DNA of 64,000 nucleotides from the NCBI GenBank assembly GCA_015501595.1, contig JADNRX010000137.1, positions 62,001-126,000 on the forward strand. The letters run 5' to 3'. This document shows positions 11,948 to 22,768 of this stretch, one piece after another. Below the pieces are notes generated by a model, which worked only from the letters and a program-made list of their open reading frames with translations, had not been told where the DNA came from and made no database searches. Source of the stretch: Hymenopellis radicata (Eukaryota; Basidiomycota; Agaricomycetes; Agaricales; Physalacriaceae). A program made the position numbers and the translations under genes. Numbering within the stretch: the stretch's first letter is position 1; every line of letters starts with the position of its first letter.

Positions 11948-12575
11948 AACTTGGAGGAGTCCCTTCAAGCAACGGCGGGGCTGTTCCAAATGCGAACAAG
12001 AAAGGATAGTGACCAGGAATTGACTGAAGAGGACATTCCTAGGTTGCGTCAGCAATGGATGGAGTGCTGTGCAGATATACTTGCCGGCCCACCAGAGAAA
12101 TTGCCACCGTTGAGAGAGGTGAATCATACGATTCCTCTGATCGACGAAGCAAAGAAGTACCAGTACTACACGCCCAAGTGTCCCGACTCCATGAAACCGC
12201 AGCTTCTTGAGAAGATCAAGCAGTATCAGCGGTCGGGATGGTGGGAACGTCAGACGGCTACACAAGCTGCGCCAATGCTTTGTGTCCCAAAGAAGGATAG
12301 CAGCTTGCGTACGACAATTGATTGTCGTAAACGAAATGAGAATACGCACAAGGATGTGACGCCATTTCCAGATCAGGATCATATCCGGCTGGACGTGGCG
12401 CGCAAGCGTGTGCGTAGCAAGATTGATTTGTCAAATGCCTATGAACAGGTGCGAACGATTCCCGGCGATGTCTGGAAGTCAGTGTTCGCAACTGTGTTTG
12501 GGACGTTTGTAAGTCACGTAATGCAGCAGGGTGATTGTAACGCACCCTCTACATTCCAAAGACTGATGTACACGA
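11948..12575 (+). pseudogene. Reverse transcriptase, N-terminal fragment
   Basis: After the hAT-like element the pol frame encodes QYQRSGWWERQTATQAAPML, CVPKKDSSLRTTIDCRKRN, and SKIDLSNAYEQVRTIPGD, which are the first conserved blocks of Ty3-type reverse transcriptase, then NAPSTFQRLM. It stops at 12576, where the 78-bp repeat begins, so the catalytic YxDD block and everything downstream are missing. Confidence 0.85.
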
Positions 12576-12653
12576 TCCCATTTGGACTCAATCTTATTGC
12601 TTTATCGTGTTATTTGGGCCCTCCGGACCTCGACAGTGTACCTACGGGTTACA
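12576..12653 (+). repeat. 78-bp direct repeat, right copy
   Basis: This matches 3468-3545 and directly abuts the truncated reverse transcriptase. It may be what remains of the 3' LTR after a deletion that removed RNase H, integrase and most of the LTR. The following 149 bp (12654-12802) hold nothing recognisable. Confidence 0.85.
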
Positions 12654-13314
12654 GGAATGCACAAACTGGACAGCAAATCGTCTTGAGTGTTCATAAACCC
12701 CGCCTTCGCTGCAAGCGTACCCTTTGATGCCTTGGCATCGCTATATATGTCTTTGATCCGTGGTATTGAGGGCGCTACAAGGTGCTAGGAGTACTAGTTT
12801 AGGCATCTTGGTTACAGTTACGGACGGCCACCACCTTAAACGCTTTCCCGCAGCACGTATCATCTCCAGACAAAGTTGAGCAGAGGGCGTATATTTGAAT
12901 CTTCAATGACCTGACGGGAAGGAATACACATTGGACATCAAACGATTGCAGAGATAAATCATGTCTGTAATCGACACCTCAGGAAGCACTCGCATTCCCA
13001 GATCCCGCACCCAACTGCGAATCATCAATCATCGTCTTCGGCGTATCGACCGTCTTAATCGTCGGATCCGAGTCGTCGCCACCTCCTGCCTCGCCCTGGT
13101 TAAACGTCGCTCATCAGTCCTCGGACTCTCGATGGAAAAACAAATGGACACGTACAACGTGCGTAATAACCCACTTGAGACCATCCCATATGAGCTTGCC
13201 ACCAAACAGACCTTTGCGAGCTTCAAGGTCCCTACCAACAACGGGTGTAATCATTGGTGGCTATGTAGCAGGGAGCGTTAGTGGCTGGTCGTATGAAGGA
13301 AGGACTGTACATAC

Positions 13315-14148
13315 CTCGGCGGAGCCAGAAGGAGATCGACATTTGCATCTTGGCAGGACACCCAAGGGGACCTAGTAGTGAATATTTTGTTAATGAGAGA
13401 TTCGGAGTCGTATTCAATCTCAGAGCCTCACTGTTGAAGAGTTCTACTCGTACGATCAGCATGTTGAGACCAGTAATAAGGGAAGTGAGTTAAGGCGCAC
13501 CCAGATTGGCCCGCAGTGACATCCGGATTGCGAGTCAGGAGGATTCGTATATGTCGGCTGCTGCGCGATGTTCGTTCTCACCCGGGTGGGCGAGGGACCA
13601 GTGTCGTCGGTGTTCCGGGGGGATGTGAACTTGGGCATGAAGTTGCCTTCATCTCCGTCTCCTTCATCCGGGTTCCCCTCTTGGCGAGCAGAAACACCTA
13701 GAGTATCCTGAACATACGTGAGATTGATCTTGATGATATACTGTATCAAGAAATGGGTAGAAATCACGTACCTTTTTTATAAACTTAATATCATGGACGC
13801 CGGCGGGTACGGTGTTGTCGTTCCATGGGAATCGCTAGTGAATATTTTGTTAATGAGATAGTAGCATGTTGACAGCAGGAGGAAGTGAAGTGAGTTGAGG
13901 CGCACCCAGAATGGCCCGTAGAGAGGATTCGTATATGTCGGCTGCTGCGCGATCTTCGTTCTCACCCGGGTTGGCGAGGGAGTGTCGTCGGTGTTCCAGG
14001 CGGAGTGGGGAGGCATGAGGTTGCCTTCATCTCCGTTTCCTTCATCGGGGGTCCCCTCTTGACGAGCAGAAACGCCTTCGTCCAGAGGCGCAGCTTGGGA
14101 CGCTACGGCTAATGCAAGAAGAACAAAGGAGACGTTGATGGAGCGCAT
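13315..14148 (-). CDS. Small secreted protein, left inverted-repeat copy
   Basis: The ATG complement at 14146-14148 opens MRSINVSFVLLALAVASQAA, a clear signal peptide, followed by PLDEGVSARQEGTPDEG and TDDTPSPTRVRTKIAQQPTY. A second, tandem version of this mature segment lies at 13500-13700 (GVSARQEGNPDEGDGDEG and PSPTRVRTNIAQQPTY). A downstream exon encodes the equivalent of SEAETEYDSESLINKIF. Introns begin GTGCGCC and end near CGTACGAGTAG. The 3' end is uncertain. Function is unknown; the mature part is hydrophilic, acidic then Pro/Thr/Arg-rich, with no domain I recognise. The promoter carries the shared AAGCGCCGGGCTT element. Compared with the right copy it is slightly shorter after the first exon, so it may be the weaker or broken duplicate. 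Confidence 0.6.
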
Positions 14149-14224
14149 TTTCAATAGATGAGAAGAGTAGAAGGGTTTGGAGTACTAGACCAGCTAGTAT
14201 CAAGATAGAGAGGAAGCAGTGAAA

Positions 14225-14273
14225 AAGCGCCGGGCTTGATGAAGACTCTTGAAGCACCCTGCTACCTTTTATA
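14225..14273 (-). promoter_or_regulatory. TATA box and shared start-site element, secreted-protein gene 1 left
   Basis: On the minus strand TATAAAA lies at 14267-14273. The element CTTCATCAAGCCCGGCGCTT follows at 14244-14225, roughly 25-45 nt downstream, and the ATG comes about 77 nt later. The same arrangement is seen at three other secreted-protein genes. Confidence 0.7.
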
Positions 14274-14473
14274 CACAGATGAGAGTCTATTCCTGGCATG
14301 CATGCAGCAACGCCAGCAGGTGGACGCCATGGGACGGCGTTCACCGTCGCGGTCTTTTCATGTCAGCGGCGGAAAGTGGTTGAAGGATACGACTGATGTC
14401 AAGCAGATGGTGGTCAAGGAGCTTCGGGAAATTACCAATACGACGCGCTAGTGAGTCAATCCACGTTCGATGG

Positions 14474-14850
14474 AATGCCCAGCGATAAGTGGCGTAGGGC
14501 CTACGAGGGTGCTACTGCTCTGGGCGTCATTGTCAGTACAAGGGAAGAGAAAGGTGCAAACGGACTGGATGATGAAAGGATTCGACAGCGTCCAGTCGAA
14601 GCTCGAGGAGAAGCGCGCGGCCATCCGATGAGCTCCATCAATCCGCATAGGACCATCGTCGGGAAGGCCCACCACGTTTTGTAGCGGCCCGCTTGGAAGG
14701 CGTGTGTTACTTGACATCCATGAGCACGCCGTGCTACTGATTGCCAACAAGAATAGAAAGAACATGAAGACGCACGGGAAGAAAGGACGAAGAGGAAGAT
14801 GAAGAGCAGAGTAAAGATCCTGCTAGGCGTGTATGATCCTGTACCTTATG
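14474..14850 (-). pseudogene. Duplicated N-terminal fragment of the RTA1-like gene
   Basis: This segment matches 2452-2815 in the same orientation with many substitutions and small indels, covering the part of the RTA1 gene that encodes the segment around WWAFPTMVLCG and TPLIAG. It abuts the inner border of the left inverted-repeat arm and lacks the rest of the gene, so it is a truncated duplicate. Confidence 0.8.
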
Positions 14851-15543
14851 TTTGAAAAGCAAGCAATACGTAGAGAAATCAAGGAAGAAATTGCCGCGGA
14901 TTAGTCGAAAAGTTCCCACAAAATTCGTAGTGAAATTGCGGTGACTACGGCTCACTTCGTTTCCACAGATGAGTATGATGTCAGGCGGACTAGCTCCAAA
15001 TTCTCCTTGGTTTCGTCTCCATGTTATGCGTTTATGTCCGTTTGCCCATGCAATTCATGATGTTTTCCAAAAATATGGGCGATACTTTCCGTCGTAGACA
15101 ACTAGTAGTCTCGGATACGGCGCCCCAATAGACCTAGACTTGCTGCATAGGGAATCACCAGTCGAATTCGTCAGGAAGCAAAAGAGGATGCACGTACGCT
15201 AATGCTTCAAGGAGTAAACCGGGGGAGGGTTTGAAACCATTATTGGGAACGATGTGGCGCAACGTTACACTCCGAGTCTAGTCGTCAGCGCGTCTAACCT
15301 ATCGACACTCCCCTCGGCGTTCGCTCGACTTTCAAAGACGTCCGACAGTCGTTAGCGACATCATTCGGAAGCGCGGGTCGCTGCTGCTGGCGGTGGCGGC
15401 GGCTCTACCACTGTTATTCGCAGGCACTGATAACATCCAGCAGCAAATACAATTGTTAGCTTTTCAAATCTACAAATGTTGCCACTACAACAATCAGTAC
15501 ACCTACACCTATGGGACGAATATACACAAATGAATTCGGACGT
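14851..15543. other. No supportable gene
   Basis: This is the interval between the RTA1 fragment and the 3' end of the eEF1B-gamma gene. It holds short open frames only, and a GC-rich trinucleotide-like run near 15390-15410. Confidence 0.4.
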
Positions 15544-17033
15544 TTACTTGAACTAGAAAGAAAATCAGCACGCGCTAAACGCCGGGCGGCAAAGAGCAAC
15601 TTACGTTCTTTCCATCGACCCACTTTTTCCCTGCGACCTCCAGATCCCAGGCCATCGCGCCCTCAAAGAACTCCTTATCCTCCGGTTTGCTCAAATCAAG
15701 TGGCGAGAACGCGTATGATTCCCAATCCGGCGCGACTTCGACGACCGGTTCAATCTTATCACCTCTGCAGACCATCGCACCCTCAATGACACTGTCGTTC
15801 GTCTGACCTAGGACACCGACGCTGGCAAAGAGGTACTTTCGGCTCGCTTCTAGACGGTTAAAGAAACCGGTGATCTGGTTCGACGACATGAACGTCTGTG
15901 TTAGCTCGGCAGGGTACTTGAAAGCGACGCGGTGGATGGAGAAGCCAGCGGGGTCGTAGCTGAGAACGGAATCGGTAAAGATGTGAAGGCTAATAGACGT
16001 TTACGCACTTTTTGTAGAACCACTCCAATGCGCCACCATCACCACGGGTTTCCATGTTGCTGTACGCACGCTTCCAATCCTCCAAGTTGAACGTCGACTT
16101 GGGCAGATCGTCAAGCGGGTTCTTTTTCTTAGGCTCTTCTGGGACAAGGGGCTCATCACCATCGTCCTCCTCCACCTCCACCTCCTTCTTCTTGGGCTTC
16201 TTCTCCTCCTTTGGCTTCGCCTCCGCCTTGGGCTTGGCCTCCTTCTTCTTTTCGTCCTTCTCCTTCTTTGGGGGCACAAACTGCAGACCTTTGTCGGTGT
16301 AGTCGATCTCGCCGTAGATCTCCTTCAACTGCGGATGGTTCACAATGGTCTCCAAGTGGCGCACGACATGGGGGACCTGGGCGCGTACTTCCTTGGAAAT
16401 GCTAATTCCGACAGCCTTTTGGATGAGCGCAGCAACGAAGAGATCGGCAAGGGTAAGTCGCTCGCCAACAAAGTATGTGCGCGAGGCAAGATGGGTGTTA
16501 AGTGTTTTGAGGGCGCGGAGTTGACGCTCTAGGAAGAACGTGTGCGCAGGCTTGGAGTAACCCGCGATTCCGCCGGTACATACGGCTCTAACGAGGTTGG
16601 TGTATGTGTCGATCTCCATCTCTGTTAGGTGGATCCACTGGTCGATCTGCGCCTCCTGTTCGGGGGTCGAGCCCAGCAGCGTCGAGTTGGCCGACAGCTT
16701 GCTCACTGCACAGCATCATCAGCGATGAAACTTAAATAACAGAGTACGCACCGTATTTAGCGATGGCAGCGCCTTCAAAGAGCAGCAAGTCCTTGGAAGG
16801 GTCCTCCCAGGCAGGAATCTTGGCGTGCGGGAATTTACCACGGAACTCGGGCTTAAGGTTCGACTCGAAGTGAGTGTACTCTTCCGAACTGGGCATCCGG
16901 AACGGAATCGACTGCAGTGTGAGCGCAGCTCGGATCTGACATATCTTTAGTCCTCAGAACGACGACGACCTAGATGACTCACGGGCCTGCCCAAGGGCTG
17001 CCTTGCGATCGTCCAAAGCGTAGGAGTCGACAT
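15544..17033 (-). CDS. Translation elongation factor 1B subunit gamma
   Basis: eEF1B-gamma anchors the nucleotide-exchange complex that recharges eEF1A. The start at 17031-17033 gives MSTPTLWTIARQPLGRP, and after a 47-nt intron IRAALTLQSIPF, the expected N-terminus of the glutathione-transferase-like domain. That domain continues through EFRGKFPHAKIPAW, LFEGAAIAKYV and RTYFVGERLTLADLFVA. A Lys/Glu-rich linker follows, then the EF1G domain with DLPKSTFNLEDWKRAYSN, YDPAGFSIHRVAFKYP, TFMSSNQITGFFNRLEASRK and VAPDWESYAFSPLDLSKPED. The gene ends GKKWVDGKN, a 52-nt intron, and a 9-nt last exon FK-stop at 15544-15552. At least four introns are present and every junction keeps frame, so the gene is intact. 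It lies between the arms of a large inverted repeat, whose inner border is only about 215 bp upstream of the ATG, so its promoter may be partly new. Confidence 0.95.
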
Positions 17034-17458
17034 CTACACCCAAATCAGTGCGGCTCTTGTCGCGATGAATACCCGCGTACTTGTCACAAAATCTCTGATG
17101 AAGTGCTTTGTCGAAAGCTTTTGGGATGATGGAGGAGATAAAGGAAAAAGAAAATTGATCGATGCCGTTGATGGGATGGTGCGCCGGGGGGCGGCCCGAT
17201 GCCCCGAATGAGTCACCCTGCATCCAACTTGCGAGAGTAATACTAACACGAACGTGGATTGACTCACTAGCGCGGCGTATTGGTAATTTCCCAAAGCTCC
17301 TTGACCACGATCTGCTTGACATCAGTTCAAATGTCCCAGTTGTATCTTCCAAACACTTTCCGCCGCTGACATGAAAAGACCGCGATGGTGAACGCCGTCC
17401 CATGGCGTCCACCTGCTCGCGTTGCTGCATGCATGCCAGGAATAGACTCTCATCTGTG

Positions 17459-17510
17459 TATAAAAGGTAGCAGTGTGCTTCAAGAGTCTTCATCAAGCCC
17501 GGCGCTTTTT
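17459..17510 (+). promoter_or_regulatory. TATA box and shared start-site element, secreted-protein gene 1 right
   Basis: TATAAAA lies at 17459-17465 and CATCAAGCCCGGCGCTTTTT at 17491-17510. The ATG is at 17584. The element therefore covers the expected transcription start. Confidence 0.7.
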
Positions 17511-17583
17511 CATTGCTTCCTCTCTATCTTGATACTAGCTGGTCTAGTACTCCAAAACCCTCTACTCTTCTCGTCTATTGAAA

Positions 17584-18469
17584 ATGCGCTCCATCAACGT
17601 CTCCTTCGTTCTTCTTGCATTAGCCGTAGCGTCCCAAGCTGCGCCTCTGGACGAAGGCGTTTCTGCTCGTCAAGAGGGGACCCCCGATGAAGGAAACGGA
17701 GATGAAAGCAACCTCATGCCTCCCCACTCCGCCTGGAACACCGACGACACTCCCTCGCCAACCCGGGTGAGAACGAAGATCGCGCAGCAGCCGACATATA
17801 CGAATCCTCTCTACGGGCCAAACTGGGTGCGCCTCAACTCACTTCACTTCTTACTGCTGTCAACATGCTGATCGTACGAGTAGCCGATTCTCGTAAGGCT
17901 CTGAGACGAATACGAGTCCGACTATCTCATTAACAAAATATTCACTAGCGATACCCATGGAACGATAACACCGTACCCGCCGGCGTCCATGATATTAAGT
18001 TTATAAAAAAGGTACGTGATTTCTACCCATTTCTTGATACAGTATATCATCAAGACCAATCTCACGTATGTTTAGGATACTCTAGGTGTTTCTGCTCGTC
18101 AAGAGGGGAACCCGGATGAAGGAAACGGAGATGAAGGCAACTTCATGCCCAAGTTCACGTCCCCCCAGAACACCGACGACACCGGTCCCTCGCCAACCCG
18201 GGTGAGAACGAACATCGCGCAGCAGCCGACATCTACGAATCATTCCGACTCGCAACCCGGATGTCACTGCCCGCCATTCAGCTGGGTGCGCCTTAACTCA
18301 CTTCACTTGTTACTGCTCTCAACATGCTGATCGTACGAGTAGAAGTCTTCAACAGTGAGGCTGAGACTGAATACGACTCCGAATCTCTCATTAACAAAAT
18401 ATTCACTACTAGGTCCCCTTGGGTGTCCTGCCAAGATGTAAATGTCGATCTCCTTCTGGCTCCGCCGAG
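17584..18469 (+). CDS. Small secreted protein, right inverted-repeat copy
   Basis: ATG at 17584 opens MRSINVSFVLLALAVASQAA, a signal peptide, then PLDEGVSARQEGTPDEGNG and PSPTRVRTKIAQQPTYTNP up to an intron donor GTGCGCC at 17827. From about 18083 a second copy of the mature segment follows (GVSARQEGNPDEGNGDEG, PSPTRVRTNIAQQPTSTNH), then another GTGCGCC intron, then SEAETEYDSESLINKIFTTR and DVNVDLLLAPP ending at a GTATGT donor. Further downstream open sequence (about 18524-18672, EARKGLFGGKLIWDGLKWVF) resembles the second exon of the secreted protein at 22769-23390 and may be a terminal exon, but I could not find a frame-consistent splice. Exons were thus duplicated in tandem. Function is unknown; secretion and low complexity would suit an effector-like or cell-surface role, which is only inference. 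Confidence 0.6.
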
Positions 18470-18967
18470 GTATGTACAGTCCTTCCTTCCTATGATCAGC
18501 CACTAACACTCCCTGCTACATAGCCACCAATGATTACACGGGCCGTTGTTGATAGAGACCTTGAAGCTCGCAAAGGTCTGTTTGGTGGCAAGCTCATATG
18601 GGATGGTCTCAAGTGGGTTTTCGAGCACGTTGTACGTGTCCATTTGTTTTGCCGTCGAGAGTCCGATGACTGATGAGCGACTTTTATCCAGGGCGAGGCA
18701 GGAGGTGACGATGACTCGGATCCGACGATTAAGACGGCCGATACGCCCAAGACGATGATTGATGATTCGCAGTTGGGTGCGGGATCTGGGAATGCGAGTG
18801 CTTCTTGAGGTGTCGTTTACCTGACATGATTTATCTCTGCAATCGTTTGATGTCCAATGTGTATTCCTTCCCGTCAGCTCATTCAAATGTACGCGCTCTG
18901 CTGAACTTTGTCTGGCGATGATAAAAGCGTTAAGGACGGTGGCCGTTTGTAACTGTAACCAAGATGC

Positions 18968-19605
18968 TAGTGCGGGGTATGTAACGAAGGTGTATCATAC
19001 ATCGTGTAAATTACACTGTAAAATACGTTCATTACATCGGACCGCCGAAATCTGATGTATGGAACCTGTATGGAACTCTGAAATTGATGGGCACGATGCT
19101 GCTGTACAAGGCGACACCCACTGTACAGTATCCGATCTGCTCAACCCAGACTCCGCCGCCACTCCGAAAACACAATTTGATCCATCATCATCCTCTTGGC
19201 TGTCCTGCAGTGCCTAAAGGCTGAATGGACCCGGATGGGTGTCAAGAAGAAACTGGTCTTCAGGAAGTGGTGTCGACGTCGTCCGCGTCTTCAGATCAAG
19301 GAGATTGTAAGTCTTGATGAGTCTAAGCTTTTGGCTCGCTACGATGGGTGCTCGACCGCTCCCAAAGTATTCCTGTTGAAGCACAAACAGCCTAAGAAGA
19401 ATGGAGAACGGGCGTCAGAGCAATGGCGCATGACGGGCCTGATTTTTAGACATTTTCTGAGTTACATACATGTTTAATACGTTCAATACATACTTACACG
19501 TATTGAACTTCGATACGTATGATACAATAGGTTCGTTACATACAACCGAGCCTCTCAGTTCGATACAATACATACATCGCCAAAATAGTTCCATACCCGG
19601 CACTA
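18968..19605. mobile_element. hAT-like non-autonomous transposon, 638 bp
   Basis: The ends are TAGTGCGGGGTATG and the complement of TAGTGCCGGGTATG. The 8-bp target duplication CAAGATGC is at 18960-18967 and 19606-19613. The interior is AT-rich with many ATACATAC and GTATGTAAC motifs and an open frame of 93 codons (19196-19477) that I do not recognise. It inserted at the outer edge of the right inverted-repeat arm, after the arm was formed or just before. Confidence 0.9.
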
Positions 19606-19613
19606 CAAGATGC

Positions 19614-20340
19614 CTAAGTAAGTGATGCCATCAATTTCTTTCTCTTCCGCTCCTCCACCACAGTCGTCGTCGCGTCAGAGAAAGTCGGGCGCGCTGACTC
19701 TACGGCGGTCAGCTGGCACCCGCAGCTTTGTTTTTCCTTCCTGACGTTGAGGACACCCTGACCAAGGAACAGGACGAGGACGGATGATTAGGATGACTTC
19801 AATAAATAACAGCGACAGATGAGCAAGATGACGAGCACCAGATGGACAACGACGACGACCGCACTCACCAACCGAACCACAAGCACTCACCCTGATGTCT
19901 GTTGTCCAATGGTTTCCTTGTTTCCCATCCCCCAAGCGCACCCATCGAATCCCCGTCTCGAACGGTGTATTCAAATAGTGCATCTCAAATAGGAACCCTC
20001 GTTTCAAGCGGCGCGTTTAAATGGGGCGTCTCAAACGGGACGGCGCGTCCCAAATGATGGGGACCAAATGGCGCGTCTCAAAAGGAGCATTCGAATGTAG
20101 CCACCCGTGTATTCGGTACGAATATGAATATCCAGATGTTTTGAACAGATTTTCATACCATTTAAATGTTCTCAGATATTGTTCTTGGCTGGTGCTAGTT
20201 GTTGTGGACATTTGCAGTTTCCAAATGGTTTAAATGGGCGAGAGCCTGTCGGGGACCTTCATCATTTAAACAACTAATGCATGAATAGTCAGACGCCCCG
20301 CTTTTCACTCCCCATTTCCACAACCCTGTCGAGCCTGCTC
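19614..20340. repeat. Degenerate short repeats, no gene
   Basis: Between about 19945 and 20110, and again near 20220, variants of GGCGCGTCTCAAATGG recur in loose tandem (CGTCTCAAACGGG, CGCGTCCCAAATGATGG, GGCGCGTCTCAAAAGG). No protein is supported. It may be the decayed remains of a minisatellite or transposon end. Confidence 0.5.
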
Positions 20341-21655
20341 TTACATGACACCTTTCTCTATATCGAACCCTGCATTTTTCTTCCACTGAGGGTTCGTACT
20401 AGTATGCGAATGGGTCGACGCGTTATCTGAGACTGCATTCGGAGTGGAGGCAAAGTCATTCGTTGAAGAAGTTTGCGTATTCGTCGGAGGCGATCTAGCG
20501 AACTGAATGCTCTCCCCCAGACTCCTCATGCCCGTATTCAAGTGCGGGAGAGACGTTCGGGTGTCGGAATCTTTGGGTGTGGCCTCGCCCGACATGACTC
20601 GCCCAATGATCATCGTTGGCGCCGCAGCCTATGCAAATTTTGGTGAGCAGACACTTGGTTCAAGTCCCATCCATACTTACAGTAACTGCATTCAGTAGAC
20701 CCTCGATGTAGGCGTAGGAGATGTTGGCGGGTACGTCGGCAAAGTGCACGTACATGGCGAGGTAGACGACGTAGACGGCGGCATACATGAATGCAGATTC
20801 GATCAGGATTTCGATGATTCCTCGGAATTTGCGCGCGCGCTTAAGGCCGCCTCCCCGGACGATCCGGCCAACAATGAGGCCTGTTGTCGCGATGTTGAGG
20901 GAGGCTGTTATGGCATAGTACACTACCGTCCAGTTTATCTGTATCAGGCGAGCGATATATGGACTTGAGCTAGAGGGGTACGCAGCTACCATGCTCAAGC
21001 TAAAGCTGACTAATTTGTGTTAGGAAAACGTGCGCCACATGCTCAATCTCGCCAACTCACTGAATGCGGAGATAACAGCGAGTAACGGAAGGGCGACGAC
21101 AAACCAGCTGCGGCCATAGAGCTCCCAGCATCGCCAGATCTGAGAATAAACGTTCGGCTTTGAGAACGAGGAAAAACTATCTGGCAACTTACGTTTATGA
21201 GTTCCGCAAGCATTGCGTTTACGGTAATTGCTGTTTTACTAACAACATTCAGAGCCAACCTCTCCGGTGTCAGCGCGCCTTCCCCAGCACCGACCAGATA
21301 GCCCAAGATCGAATCTTGAGACTGGCCATGTGTAACGTAGGTTGAATATAGAGCGTTCCAGATCATCCCGAAGTACATCGTTGCCAACGCCCAAATTACA
21401 CAAACGAGAACGGTAAGTACGATCCGTGGACGAGCCCATTGGTCGCGAACGACTGTACAAATGTCAGAGGTTTAGCACAATGTTGGAAGGCATCGAATAC
21501 TCACTGATTTGTCTCAGCGTGGCAGCGAATACCATGGAGTACAACCCATAGGAGAAAATGGCAAGGACGTGGTCGTTCATGTAGTCGCCAATCATTCGGA
21601 TGGCTTGCTCCTCTGTGATACCGAATTCTTGCGCCAGGTTACTAGAGGAAGACAT
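20341..21655 (-). CDS. Seven-helix-type fungal membrane protein
   Basis: The complement of ATG at 21653-21655 starts MSSSSNLAQEFGITEEQ and a first helix (LAIFSYGLYSMVFAATLR). Later exons give IVLTVLVCVIWALATMYFG, LNVVSKTAITVNAMLAELI, IWRCWELYGRSWFVVALPLL, INWTVVYYAITASLNIATTG, and IEILIESAFMYAAVYVVYLA, then a polar Ser/Thr-rich tail ending DIEKGVM-stop at 20341. The layout, including the RCWELYGRSW segment after the third helix and the LIESA motif in a late helix, is that of a large family of uncharacterised Agaricomycete membrane proteins that look receptor-like. At least four short introns are needed. Ligand and role are unknown. Confidence 0.7.
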
Positions 21656-22768
21656 TGTGTAGGGAAGTTGCACGCTGTTCCCTCTGTATTTAAGACCGGC
21701 GACGGGGGACATGGATAGAAGTTCCTGCGTAGCCGAACACAACCAATGAATTTGGCGGGTGGAATTCGAGCCGGCCTCAATTGAATGGAATGTACACGCA
21801 CAGCACCGCAAGGAAGCATTCTTGGGACCGTTGCCCTAAACAGAATCGGATGGTCGACCAGTGATGGTGTCTATCTAGAGAGCGTAGCAGGTATCGTGCC
21901 TTGCCACCTCCGAGACTCCAACTCCACGTAACTTGTTCGTCTCGCGCGCATAAGTACGTGTAGATCTTTAACCTGTACCTGTACGCATGAAAGGATGTTG
22001 TCAAACTCCACATCAAGTTTATCATTGAATTGTCTCCCGCTCCGAATAGCTCTACGTGTACCTGTCCTCATTTAAAGATCATGTTGTTGGGCTCCTTCAA
22101 ACGCTGATCATCAGGATGTGAAGGTTGAAAGACGAGGCGCTGAGATGCGGCCTCCACCTTGCCGCTACTGCTGTCCAAAAGAATGTATTCTCAGCGGGAT
22201 AGTAGGCTTCCATCTTCGCATCAAGTCGTGAGACCGAAGCTCCAATGACCCACCCTCATTACTCGCGTTCCGCGGACATCCTAGATTCCACACTTTCCCG
22301 CGGCTATCCGCACAGCACCGTGCAACTGCATGTATTTAATCGACGCCACAGTTACAAGTCCTCTCGGATCAAAGGAATACAGACATGCGCAGACCCTGAT
22401 ATCAGCAAGTTCTTGATATTGGCACTGAAAGGGTTGTTGGAAGACATATTTTCCCGTTCGTCGATGCACTGCCATTAATTGATTGGTATACTTAGTAGGT
22501 TCGCATGACAGCATCGCACCACCTCTTGTGAATCGCGGGAATTGCTGGCATCGTATCTCATTGGCAAGACGGATAATCTCTGTGATACGCGTCCTACTGC
22601 TCATGTTCATTGTAACGCTCAGACCCGATACGTTCAAAGAATAGTTTCACCACGTCCGTTACTGAAATGCGCATACAGAACAGGACATGCATTACTATGA
22701 TGACACGTCAAGTTCGGAGCTACAAGTACAGACCAAGAATGAAGACTTACATCGCTTTTCTCGTCTTC
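21656..22768. other. No supportable gene
   Basis: Intergenic stretch upstream of the membrane-protein gene and downstream of secreted-protein gene 2. Open frames here are short and unrelated to known families as far as I can tell. Confidence 0.4.

Larger units (their letters stand above)
3468..12653 (+). mobile_element. Degenerate Ty3/Gypsy retrotransposon with nested insertions
   Basis: A plus-strand Gag-Pol can be followed from 3801 to 12575 with Gag, a CCHC knuckle, an aspartic protease and the first part of reverse transcriptase. It is then cut off, with no YxDD box, RNase H or integrase. A 78-bp direct repeat marks both ends (3468-3545 and 12576-12653), perhaps remnants of the LTR or leader. 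Three DNA transposons sit inside the coding frame at 6252-8381, 8780-8928 and 10775-11939. One frameshift near 5865 and one in-frame TGA at 10415-10417 add to the damage. The element is dead; without the inserts its coding part would be about 5.3 kb. Confidence 0.85.
12803..14469 (-). repeat. 1.7-kb inverted repeat, left arm
   Basis: This arm is the reverse complement, with scattered mismatches and one small deletion near 13860, of 17249-18967. The outer border is GCATCTTGG at 12803 and the inner border is CCACGTTCG at 14461-14469. It carries a minus-strand copy of the secreted-protein gene with its promoter. Confidence 0.88.
17249..18967 (+). repeat. 1.7-kb inverted repeat, right arm
   Basis: This is the reverse-complement partner of 12803-14469. 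Inner border: CGAACGTGG at 17249. Homology continues across the hAT-like insertion for a few bases (CAAGATGCCTAA at 19606-19617). Several mismatches separate the arms, so the duplication is not brand new. Confidence 0.88.
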
